NCBI GenBank assembly: GCA_018340375.1
Contig: JAFFJZ010000004.1
Span: 49,454,001 to 49,518,000 of the forward strand
Reading direction: 5' to 3'
DNA: 64,000 nt
DNA from: Gonatopus flavifemur
Lineage: Eukaryota; Arthropoda; Insecta; Hymenoptera; Dryinidae
Each line of letters starts with the position of its first letter. The first letter of the stretch is position 1. The notes beneath the pieces are model-generated. The model saw nothing but the letters and a program-made list of their open reading frames with translations, did no database searches and was not told where the DNA came from. This document shows, one piece after another, positions 1-9,029 of this stretch. Both the position numbers and the translations under genes were made by a program.

Positions 1-1
1 G

Positions 2-742
2 TCCCACTTATCAGTGCCAGGCCTTGATTACGCTAGAGACAATGGCATTGTAATGCTTTCTTTCCCACCGCATTGTAGTCACAAATTGCAAATTCTCGAT
101 GTTTCTGTGTATGGTCCATTGAAAAGATTTATAAATCAGGGAATTGATGATTGGATGACCGCTCATCCAGGTAAAACAATGTCCATGTATGACATTCCTG
201 GCATTATAAAAGTAGCTCTTCCCAAAGCTTGCACACCATCTAACATCATGGCTGGCTTCAAAAAAACAGGAATCATGCCATTCAATAAAGAAAATTTTTC
301 TGGACAAGACTTCCTACCGTCGTATGTAACCGATAGGTCCGATCCATCGATTGATTCCACGCCTTCAACTCCTACGCCAATTTGTTCGATACCCACATCA
401 TCGACACATCTTTCTTCACAGTAAAATGAACCTTCTTTTGAGATTGAAGAGGATATTGAAAAACAAATTGAAAAATTGATACCACTACCAAAGGCGGGAC
501 CAAGGAAGGCCACGAGAACATCAACACGTAAAAGGACAACCGAAATCTTAACAAATAGTCCAGTGAGGAATGCATTGTCTGAATTAGCAAGTAAGGTAGC
601 TGAAAGGAAACAGAAAAAAGAAGAAAATATGAAAAAACGTTTGAAAAAACAGTTCATCGTAGAAGAAATGGCAGATAATGGTCAAAAAAAGAAGAAAATA
701 AAAAACGTTCCTCAAAAAAATGTGAAGCAGAAATCAAAATAG
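2..742 (+). pseudogene. pogo/Tigger-type DDE transposase, C-terminal part, cut by the window start
   Basis: An open frame enters from the left edge and ends in TAA at 740-742, broken by one in-frame TAA at 422-424. The beginning reads as the end of a DDE_1 (pogo/Tigger/jerky) catalytic domain: a SHLS segment, then FPPHCSHKLQILDVSVYGPLKRF. The Asp of QILD (codon at 98) is at the place of the third catalytic acidic residue; the first two lie outside the window. After the stop the same frame gives a basic tail (LPKAGPRKATRTSTRKR) that these transposases typically carry, so this is one interrupted gene, not two. The tail is Lys-rich. It would act in the nucleus as the element's transposase. The internal stop suggests it is dead. 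Family assignment is firm; subfamily is not. Confidence 0.8.
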
Positions 743-900
743 ATTGCAAAATTTTATCAGCAACGTTATTATTATGAAGGTTTATATTTCAGTTTCATTT
801 TTGAATGATTAGTGTAGAATAAAATATTCTGTTTTCGTTCTCAATACTCTTTATATCGATATGTATACATAATTATCTCCATAAATTTTCTTTTAATTCC

Positions 901-1138
901 ACCGCCAACTTGCCCCATCTCGACCGCCAATTTGCCCCATCATAGGGGCAGATTGGCGGATATGTTGGGTTCTACTTCTTTCATTTATCGTATCTCTGCT
1001 ATTTTATTTCAGGTAACTAATTCTATGGTGATTTTTAGTTGAAGGTTGAACCTTCGAAACTGGCAAATATTGAATTCCTAACACGATTCCAAATATGTAA
1101 AAAAAATTGGCAAAAGTTTTTACCGCCAACCTGCCCCA
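901..1138. repeat. Four copies of a 15-16 bp motif (ACCGCCAAYTTGCCCC) beside the pogo remnant
   Basis: Copies at 901-916 and 923-938 point one way, 945-959 is the reverse complement (GGGGCAGATTGGCGG), and 1122-1137 is forward again. Copies 3 and 4 face each other 162 bp apart, like the ends of a short nonautonomous element; copies 1 and 2 lie just 3' of the transposase remnant. They may be terminal or transposase-binding repeats of the pogo element. The rest of 743-1190 is AT-rich and shows nothing else. Confidence 0.5.
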
Positions 1139-1195
1139 GTCTCCCCTACACGGGAATATTCGACGAACTCTTGAGGATACCGAAACAGTTCTTTC

Positions 1196-1449
1196 TGGAA
1201 AGTGTGTAGGTATTCTGTGTACGGCACTGTGCGTTGCATATCTATGCGCATGCGTTATTACTGTCGTTTGGCAAGAAGACGCGTACAAGAGTTAGTCAGA
1301 GCAAACCACTAGGACGACACGCACGCCTATACAAAGTTAACTATAAGAACCGTTTCACATGTCTTCCTATATATTATGTATCTTGTATTATTCATAACAT
1401 GATCTTGAAATAAAGATTTATATTGTCAAATATATGAGGAGACATTACA
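1196..1449 (+). repeat. 5' LTR of the Gypsy element (254 bp)
   Basis: Begins TGGAAAG and ends ACATTACA; the partner is 8706-8959. It contains a polyadenylation signal AATAAA at 1409-1414, which has become AATGAA in the 3' copy. The 5' LTR would drive transcription of the element. Confidence 0.93.
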
Positions 1450-1450
1450 G

Positions 1451-1463
1451 TGGCGACGAGGAT
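1451..1463 (+). promoter_or_regulatory. Candidate tRNA primer-binding site
   Basis: TGGCGACGAGGAT starts one base after the 5' LTR. The initial TGG complements the CCA end of a tRNA, as expected for minus-strand priming. I did not identify the tRNA. The stretch from here to 1820 is untranslated leader with nothing else recognised. Confidence 0.6.
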
Positions 1464-1820
1464 AACCTGATCGTGTGTTTAAATAAAAAGAAGTGTCTTT
1501 TGTCCCCGTCGGAAATATCCGTGACGCGAATGAGGCAATTGTGCTGTTCGATGTGCAAGACATTACACAATCGGAAGTTAGTAGTTCGAGGTGTTCAAAA
1601 AGAGATACACTCGAAATTGCGTCACAAGGGCGAAGGAAAAAGAATTAAATAGTGGATAATCAACAACGTGTCTTAGGAATGTATGTGTCGACCAGATCAA
1701 AATTTTAGGCAGCCATATTGAAAACCAGTGGTATCTGAAAAGTTCGTGTATGTTTTCAAGGATATATTGAATATAAAAGGAAGTAAGTGGCGTCTAAATT
1801 AATGTGACTCGGAGAATCAA

Positions 1821-2702
1821 ATGAGTGAAGAAGAACCTAAAGAGCTTGAAAGACAGTTGAATCAACAGCGTGCACAATTGGCACGTGAGTTTCAAACGTT
1901 GAATAAAGGAAAAACCGAATTTGCAATGGCCGTGAAGACCGTGGGGTCGATTAAAGAATATAATTTAACCATGGATTGGGAAGCGTGGTCGGAAAGATTA
2001 GAAATGTATTTCAATGCGAATGACATAGCTGAAAATAAAAAAACGCCTGTTTTATCAACACTTCTCAATGAAGATTTGTATAATTTGATAAAGAATTTGT
2101 GCGTACCGGATAAACCCTCCACTAAAACGTTTAAAGATTTAGTAACGATTCTTCGAAATCACGTGATACCTAAGCCAAATGAAATTATGGAGAGGTGTAG
2201 ATTTTTCGAATCTCGTCAGGAAGAGAACGAAGATGTTAAGTCGTATGTGGCGCGATTAAAAAAATTAGCAACACATTGTAATTTCGGTGCTAATCTAAAC
2301 AATTATCTACAAGATAAATTGTGTTCAGGCATAAAGAATTTGCAGATCAAGAAAAGGCTGTTGGAAACAGCTGATTTGAGCTACGACGTAGCTTTCAGAA
2401 CAGCGGTGTCTATGGAAATGGCGGCTAGAGCCGCCATTGGACCGCATGGGAACACACACAACGCAGTGAGAAGATCATCGGGGAACGGCAGCGCTTGCAA
2501 TCAAAACGACAAAGATGTGAATTATATCAAGAAGCAACGAAAACAACAGCCATTGAAGAACAATAGCGTCGGTTCGTCATCATTCAAATGCTATCGTTGC
2601 GGTTTCTCTAATCATAAGGCTTCAGATTGTAAGTACAAAAACTATAAGTGCAATGAATGCTCTAAAGTAGGGCATTTAGCCGCCGTTTGTAACTCTAATT
2701 AA
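1821..2702 (+). CDS. gag: Gypsy Gag polyprotein
   Basis: Open frame of 293 codons starting at the first ATG of the leader. The N-terminal part is charged and probably coiled (SEEEPKELERQLNQQRAQLA). The middle, about residues 45-200, resembles a retrotransposon gag/capsid domain (WEAWSERLEMYF, later RCRFFESRQEENEDVKSYVARLK). The C terminus has two zinc knuckles: CYRCGFSNHKASDC, which fits CX2CX4HX4C, and CNECSKVGHLAAVC, the same pattern. Gag would package the RNA in virus-like particles in the cytoplasm. The frame is uninterrupted, unlike pol. Pol begins 22 bp downstream in another frame, so pol expression would need frameshifting or reinitiation. Confidence 0.88.
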   Translation: MSEEEPKELERQLNQQRAQLAREFQTLNKGKTEFAMAVKTVGSIKEYNLTMDWEAWSERLEMYFNANDIAENKKTPVLSTLLNEDLYNLIKNLCVPDKPSTKTFKDLVTILRNHVIPKPNEIMERCRFFESRQEENEDVKSYVARLKKLATHCNFGANLNNYLQDKLCSGIKNLQIKKRLLETADLSYDVAFRTAVSMEMAARAAIGPHGNTHNAVRRSSGNGSACNQNDKDVNYIKKQRKQQPLKNNSVGSSSFKCYRCGFSNHKASDCKYKNYKCNECSKVGHLAAVCNSN

Positions 2703-2723
2703 AAAAATGATCATTGTAAAGAT

Positions 2724-3929
2724 TTGAATGCGAAAGAATATAATAAGCAAAATTTTGTCAAAGAAATGGAGAATTTGGGTGAAGATTTTGATAGACTTTT
2801 CAATATTGATAACGAGATAAAATTTATAAACGAAAGTAAACCAACTATGGGTTTTAAAATTGGTAAGCAAATAGTACAATTTGAAATTGATACTGGTTCT
2901 AAAATTTCTGCGATATCCGAAGAATCTTTCCGAGAATTGAAATTTGATTCGTCGCTGCCATCAAATAAAAAATTCATAAGTTACCAAGGAGACATAATGA
3001 CTCCTTTGGGGGTGATGAATGTTCCTATAGTCTGTCAAAATGAGACTAAAAGGTTGGATTTATATGTTTTGAAGGGAAGGAATAAACCCATCGTGGGTTT
3101 AAAATGGCTTAACGCTTTTGATTTAATTTCAACAACCGATAACAAGAGTGTTATTAAAATAAATGCCATAGGAATCAAGAGTCAAATTGAAGGAATGAAT
3201 TCTGATGAACTAATGGACCAATTTAAACCAATTTTTTCTCCAGGTCTTGGGAAATATAATAAAAATGAATTTAAATTATATGTAAAAGAAAATACAAAGC
3301 CGGTTTATTGCAAACCAAGACCGGTGCCATACGCTCTGAAGAGTAGTATCGAGGCAGAGCTCAATAGGTTAATAAGTGAGGGAATTTTGGAAGCTGTAGA
3401 AGGCAGTGATTGGGCAACGCCAGTTGTACCAGTATTGAAAACAAATGGAAAAATCCGCATCTGTGGGGATTACAAAGTAACATTGAACCCACATTTAGTG
3501 ATAGATAGACACCCGGTACCAAGAATACAGGATATTTTGAACTCTTTGGGACCAGGGAGAATATTTTCGAAATTAGATCTCTCCCAAGCTTATCAACAAG
3601 TAGAGTTGGACAGGGGTTCTAGACAATTGACAACAATCAATACCCATAAGGGATTATTTAGATTCACTAGATTGAGTTATGGAATAGCTTCTGCGCCAGG
3701 GTTGTTTCAGAGGGAGATGGGAAAACTATTTGGTAATATGGATGGTGTAGGCGTATTCTTTGATGACATCATAATTACTGGAAATACCTTGGAACAGCAT
3801 CACGTGCGATTAGAAGCTGTACTTGGAAAAATATTAGAGTGCGGACTTGGATTGAAAAAAAAACAAAACGTAAATTTTTCCAAAGTCAAATCAAATTCTT
3901 TGGGTACGAATTATCACAGGCAGGAATAG
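2724..3929 (+). pseudogene. pol: Gypsy Pol, first segment: protease and most of reverse transcriptase
   Basis: Protease: FEIDTGSKISAIS with the catalytic Asp codon at 2889. Reverse transcriptase follows: GDYKVTLNPHLVIDRHPVPR, then SKLDLSQAYQQVELD (first catalytic Asp in KLDLS), then FFDD at 3756-3767 in the YXDD position, a variant common in this group. The frame fails near 3857 in an A9 run: upstream the sense is LGLKKK, downstream the expected RT thumb and connection sequence continues in another frame. A one-base homopolymer indel explains this. Function of the intact enzyme: polyprotein cleavage and cDNA synthesis. Confidence 0.9.
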
Positions 3930-4446
3930 GGCCGTCAAGGGACCAGGTAGAAGCGATAAATGCTATTAAAAAACCAGAGAATGTCAAAGAATTGCAAATT
4001 TTCTTGGGAATGACAAATTTCTACGCGAAGTTCATCAAGGATTACGCTACCATCATGAACCCCCTGTATCTATTATTGCGAAAAGGTATTGAATGGCAAT
4101 GGGATCATTTTTGCAATGAAGCTTTCAACTTAGCGAAAGAAAAACTGAAATCTGATGAAGTTTTAATTCAGTATAATCCACGACTTCCAGTCAAACTAAC
4201 GTGCGACACGTCACCGGTTGGGCTTGGTGCTGTTTTATCACATGTCTCATCAAATGGGAACGAAGAAGTCATTGCCTACGCCTCGAGGGCATTAACTCAA
4301 GCGGAAGGGAACTACTCGCAGATTGATAGGGAGGCTCTTTCGATAGTATTCGGAGTTGAATCGTTCCACCAGTATTTATTTGGCCGTGAATTTTTATTGG
4401 AAACTGACCACAAACCTCTGATTTATATTTTTGGTCATGGAACCAA
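3857..4446 (+). pseudogene. pol: Gypsy Pol, second segment: RT thumb and RNase H
   Basis: Continues pol after the first frameshift. FFGYELSQAGI and LQIFLGMTNFYAKFIKDYA are the typical end of Ty3/Gypsy RT. RNase H follows: LTCDTSPVGLGAVLSH, YASRALTQAEGNYSQIDREALSIVF and LETDHKPL carry the acidic residues of the RNase H fold. The sense changes frame near 4446, where the sequence becomes MAASRIQRWAVFLAGYNY. The overlapping frame stays open to 4519, but its last residues look like missense reading. Confidence 0.88.
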
Positions 4447-5068
4447 ATGGCCAAAACCAAGATGGCTGCGAGTAGGATCCAGCGCTGGGCGGTTTTTCTG
4501 GCTGGATATAATTATGTGATGAGTTATATCAAAGGAAAAGACATTTGTATAGCGGATGCGTTGTCGCGCTTAAGTATATGTAACAAATCATGCGAGGCGG
4601 AGTCTGATATTGACTCATATAGTTATCTCAATTACGTTGAGGAAGGAGAATTATTAGATTTACAAGACGTGCAACGAGAAACATTATCGGATCCCATTTT
4701 GTGTGAAGTCAAGAAATATATTGGGCATGGATCGCCGAAAGTGGTCTCCGATAACATTGTTCCGTACAAGCGTAAGGAAGGAGAATTGGATTTGGAGAAA
4801 GATATTGTAATGTGGGGTCATAGGATTATCATTCCAAATATTTTAAGATCCAAAATCCTCAATGAATTACATAAAGGGCACATGGGAGTGGTGAAAATGA
4901 AAATGTTCGCTCGATCCTATGTTTGGTGGCCCAAGATCGATGAAGAAATCGAAAAAATAGGCGAAGAATGTGAACCCTGTCTTAAGTTTGGTGACAACCC
5001 ACCTAAATCAGTTTTGCATAATTGGGATTGGCCTAAGGGACCGGGAGTTCGAGTTCATGCAGATTTCC
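4447..5068 (+). pseudogene. pol: Gypsy Pol, third segment: end of RNase H and integrase N-terminus
   Basis: Begins with the RNase H tail (IKGKDICIADALSRL), then the integrase H2C2 zinc domain: LNELHKGHMGVVKMKM with the His pair and CEPC with the Cys pair. The first catalytic Asp of the integrase core is in VHADF (codon 5062-5064). Two codons later the Foldback element interrupts the gene, and the apparent C terminus QVY comes from the inserted DNA. Confidence 0.88.
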
Positions 5069-5817
5069 AGGTCTATTAAGCTATCTGACCATTTCCATCT
5101 AACTGCAATCGGACCAATTGCATCTTTTTTGCCATTTTTTTGCTATATTTTGCCGTGAGGATCAATTTTTTTGCTCCAGCCGTTACCAAGATACAGTGAA
5201 TTAAATAGGTTAAGTATTAAGCTATCTAGAAATCGGAAAAATGGCATGAAGGGGCGTTGTAGGGGTAAAAGGATTACATGGGATTTGTTTACTTTTTTCT
5301 TGCTGCCAGATTGGATATGTCGTTTTTTTTTTAATGTGAAAAAAAAAAATTTTTCAAAAAAATTTTTCAGAAAAAATTTTTGTTTTCCTGAATTTTTTTG
5401 GAACGTCCCTCTTTATATGACGAGGTGTTGAGGGAGGTGTAGGCTGATCTTTAGATTACATGAAATGAGTGGATCATTGATAATTTGCGAAGAAAACGAT
5501 TTTTTTGCTACAGCCGTTATCGAAGTGCGGTGGGTTGGAGGAGGTAGGTATTGAGGTCTTTGGGAATCAGGTGGAAGGCACAAAGTGACTGAGTACAGGG
5601 GGCGTTTTAATGAGATTTCCTTGCTTATTTCCGGCCACCGGATAGCGTGTGCGATTTCGTGTTTAGATTTGGAAATTTCATTTTCGGAATTTTGTCACTC
5701 TAGGAATCCAAGAAGCTATCAAGATCAATGACCAGATATTTCGCGGCCAGTTGGATGAACTTTTAAGTTTCCTGCTTCCAATAAGTTGACACTGGGACTT
5801 CCAGGACCACTTAGTTC

Positions 5818-6362
5818 ACTCTAGAATTTTTCGCTAACATCTGAGATTTTTTTACTACCATCTAGTTCACTCTCCGATTCTTCTGCTACCATCTAGTTGA
5901 CTCTTCGATTTTTTTGCTACCATCTAGTTGAGTCTAGAATTTTTTGCTACTATCTAGTTCACTCTTGGATTTTATCGATACCATTTAGTTCAGTCTAGAA
6001 TTTTTTGCTACCATCTAGTTCACTCTCCGATTTTTCTGCTATCATCTAGTTGAGTCTTCAATTTTTTTGCTACCATCTAGTTGTCTGGAATTTTTTGCTA
6101 CCATTTAGTTCAGTATAATTTTTTTGCTACCATCTAGTTGACTTTTCGAGTTTTTTGCTCCCATCTAGTTAAGTGTAGAATTTTTTGCTACTCCTTGTTG
6201 ACTCTTCGATTTTTTCGCTACCATCTAGTTCAGTCTCGAATTTTTTGCTACCATCTAGTTCACCCTCCGATTCTTTCGCTACCATTTAGTTCAGTCTGGA
6301 ATTTTTCGCTCGCATCTAGTTCCCTCTATGATTTCTTTGCTACCATCCAATTCACTCCAGAA
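5818..6362 (+). repeat. ~30-bp tandem repeats, left inner arm of the Foldback element
   Basis: About 18 degenerate copies of a unit around TTTTTTGCTACCATCTAGTT followed by variable GACTCTTCGA or CACTCTCCGA. The reverse complement array occupies the other arm. Confidence 0.85.
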
Positions 6363-6589
6363 TTTTGAGGCCTCCTGAATAGAGAATTGAGGTCTTCTGG
6401 GTTGACATGAACGGAAGCAAGACAATCGGAAGTGCATGAAGATAGCAGCGGAAAGGTCGGGAACGAATGCAGATTTCGGGGAATATGCTAGGGTCGGACA
6501 GATAAGGGCTGAAAAGTCGGGACGCATCATGATTGTAACGAAAGATTCTGAGGTGAACTGAATGTCAGCGAAAAGATCTGGGGTGGACT

Positions 6590-6975
6590 AGATGGTAGCG
6601 AGAAAATCGAACAGTCAACTAGATGGTAGCAAAAAAATCGGAGAGTGAACTAGATGGTACCAAAGATTCTAAACTAGATGGTGGCAAAAAATTCTAGACT
6701 CAACTAGATGGCAGCTGAAAAATCGGAGAGTGAACTAGATGGTAGCAAAAAATTCCAGACTTAACTAGATGGTAGCAAAAAAATCGAAGAGTCAACTAGA
6801 TGGTAGCAAAAAAATCGGAGAGTGAACTAGATGGTAGCAAAAAATTCTAGACTCAACTAGATGGTAGCAAAAAAATCGAAGAGTCAACTAGATGGTAGCA
6901 GAAGAATCGGAGAGTGAACTAGATGGTAGTAAAAAAATCTCAGATGTTAGCGGAAAATTCTAGAGTGAACTAGGT
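6590..6975 (-). repeat. ~30-bp tandem repeats, right inner arm of the Foldback element
   Basis: About 12-13 copies of AACTAGATGGTAGCAAAAAA plus a variable part, inverted relative to the left array and fewer in number, so the arms have gained or lost units independently. Confidence 0.85.
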
Positions 6976-7689
6976 GGTCCTGGAAGTCCCAGTGTCAACT
7001 TTTTGGAAGCAGGAAACTCAAAAGTTCATCCAACTGGCCGCGAAATATCTGGTCATTGATCTTGATAGCTTCTTGGATTCCTAGAGTGACAAAATTCCGA
7101 AAATGAAATTTCCAAATCTAAACACGAAATCACACACGCTATCCGGTGGCCGGAAATAAGCAAGGAAATCTCATTAAAACGCCCCCTGTACTCAGTCTCT
7201 TTGTGCCTTCCACCTGATTTCCAAAGACCTCAATACCTACCTCCTCCAACCCACCGCACTTCGATAACGGCTGTAGCAAAAAAATCGTTTTCTTCGCAAA
7301 TTATCAATGATCCACTCATTTCATGTAATCTAAAGATCAGCCTACACCTCCCTCAACACCTCGTCATATAAAGAGGCACGTTCCAAAAAAATTCAGGGAA
7401 ACAAAAATTTTTTCTTTCAAATTAAAAAAAAAATGACATATCTTATCTAACAGCAAAAAAAAATCTCATGTCATCCTGTTCCCCCTACAACGCCCCCTTC
7501 ATGCCATTTTTCCGATTTCTAGATAGCTCAACACTTAACCTATCCAACTCACTGTATCTTGGTGACGGCTGGGGCAAAAAAATTGATCCTTACGGCAAAA
7601 TATAGCAAAAAAATAGCTAAAAAAGATGCAATTGGTCCGATTGCAGTTAGATGGAAATGGTCAGATAGCTTAATAGACCTCAGATCTCC

Positions 7690-8663
7690 TTGCTCCTATC
7701 GGGTGAATAATGTATTTAATTATCACTTACGCTTTTTCTAAATGGGTAGATGTGAAGGAAATGAAAAACATAACCTCGCAAAAAACGATCACCGCTTTCC
7801 GCGAATATTCCGCAACATGGGGTATTCCTCACAGATTAGTCACGGACAACGGTTCTAGTTTCGTGTCAGCGGAATTCGAAGATTCTGTAAGCAAAAATGG
7901 AGTCTCACACTCCAAAATCGCTCCTTACCACCCCGCATCAAATGGTGGAGCGGAATATGCGGTGCGAACTTTCAAGAAAAAGTTTAAAATCTTTTCAGGA
8001 GAATGTGGAGATAGACATGAGGCGTTACAAAAGTATCTGTTTCATTATAGATCAACGCCACATTGTTCCACAGGATTAACACCTGCAGAATTGCAGATGA
8101 ACAGGAAATTTAGAACACGACGGGATTTGCTATGGGAAAAAGCGAAGGATAAAACTATTAATAGTCTGGAGGCACAGGAAAAATATTTCAGTGTAAGCCG
8201 TAATGTAACGTTTAAAGTACAAGATTCAATTGTAACCAAAGATTATACGAAGAAAATTTGGATTCCGGGGAGAGTAATTGAGGTCATATCACCAGTAACA
8301 TATTCAATTGAAACGAATGGTGATCGAATCATTAAACGTCATTGCGACCAAATTAAGCATTGTAATCTACCCCAACCTGTAGACGACGAAAATGAAACTA
8401 AGCTAGATTGCGATGATAGTTTCGACACAAATCTAGATGTAATTGCTAGAGAACCAAATAATTCTGAAATAGTCCATGAGGCAAACAAAAATGTAAATAT
8501 AAACATGACACCCTCTAACAATGTAACTTCAGTCGTAGACACCGAGGAAAAGGTAATGAGACCTTGTGAATCATCAAAAAATGGAGAAATGGATACAGCC
8601 GAAATTGTAACTGTTCCGTTCGAAGCAAAAACTAGAAAATCATCAAGGATTAGGAAACCTTGA
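7690..8663 (+). pseudogene. pol: Gypsy Pol, fourth segment: integrase catalytic core and C-terminus
   Basis: Resumes the integrase after the insertion. TDNGSSFVSAEF holds the second catalytic Asp (codon 7845) and NGGAEYAV the Glu (7953), spaced D-X35-E as in retroviral-type integrases. The frame is open from 7710. Just before, the join carries a TGA at about 7702-7704 between LAPIG and IMYLIIT, so the gene was probably also damaged by a nonsense change. The tail is hydrophilic with an acidic stretch and ends in KSSRIRKP. The stop lies about 30 bp before the purine tract. Confidence 0.9.
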
Positions 8664-8694
8664 AAAATCATAGATTTGTAAGCATTTCTTGTAT

Positions 8695-8705
8695 GTGTGG
8701 AGGAG
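8695..8705 (+). promoter_or_regulatory. Polypurine tract of the Gypsy element
   Basis: GTGGAGGAG lies directly before the 3' LTR, the expected position for plus-strand DNA priming. Confidence 0.65.
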
Positions 8706-8959
8706 TGTAAAGTATGTAGGTATTGTGTGTACGGCCCTGTGTGTTGCATATCTATGCGCATGCGTTATAACTGTCGTTTGGCAAGAAGACGCGTACAAGA
8801 GTTAGTCAGAGCAAACCACTAGGACGACACGCACGCCTATACAAAGTTAACTATAAGAACCGTTTCACATGTCTTTCTATATATTATGTATCTTGTATTA
8901 TTAATAACATGATCTTGAAATGAAGATTTATATTGTCAAATATATAGGGAGACATTACA
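8706..8959 (+). repeat. 3' LTR of the Gypsy element (254 bp)
   Basis: Begins TGTAAAG and ends ACATTACA, the same length as the 5' LTR with about 11 differences. It is followed at once by CTTTC, the second copy of the target duplication. Confidence 0.93.
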
Positions 8960-9029
8960 CTTTCAGTATTCGAGTTAGCTAATATCCCAAGAAGTGAACT
9001 CTTCTGGACCTCTTTATAATTTCATGAAT

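Larger units (their letters stand above)
5069..7680. mobile_element. 2.6-kb Foldback-type element inserted in the Gypsy integrase gene
   Basis: The element is essentially two arms of about 1.3 kb in inverted orientation. The left end AGGTCTATTAAGCTATCTGA is repeated as the reverse complement at the right end (to 7680). Flanks are CAGATTTCC (5060-5068) and CAGATCTCC (7681-7689), a 9-bp target duplication with one mismatch. Removing the element and one duplication restores integrase reading through HADF into LAPIG. Arms have outer unique DNA and inner tandem ~30-bp repeats around a short centre (about 6363-6589). No credible gene is present, so it is nonautonomous. A 9-bp duplication and repeat-filled arms match Drosophila FB elements, grouped with Mutator. 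Confidence 0.9.
1196..8959 (+). mobile_element. Full-length Gypsy (Ty3-like) LTR retrotransposon with a nested insertion
   Basis: Two 254-bp LTRs flank gag and pol, and the 5-bp target duplication CTTTC lies at 1191-1195 and 8960-8964. Order is LTR, primer-binding site, gag, protease, reverse transcriptase, RNase H, integrase, purine tract, LTR. There is no envelope-like frame after integrase. The element is 7,764 bp, of which 2,612 bp (5069-7680) plus 9 bp of duplication belong to a later Foldback insertion, leaving about 5.1 kb. The LTRs differ by about 11 of 254 positions by eye, so the insertion is not very recent. Pol carries two frameshifts and the insertion, so the copy cannot make a functional polyprotein. 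Confidence 0.95.

Noticed and set aside
5818..6975. CRISPR-like array of ~30-bp repeats
   Set aside because: Units follow one another without unique spacers and occur as two inverted arrays in the arms of a Foldback element with a 9-bp duplication. The context is eukaryotic.
8664..8705. Possible envelope gene after Gypsy integrase
   Set aside because: Only about 40 bp separate the integrase stop from the LTR, so there is no room for one.
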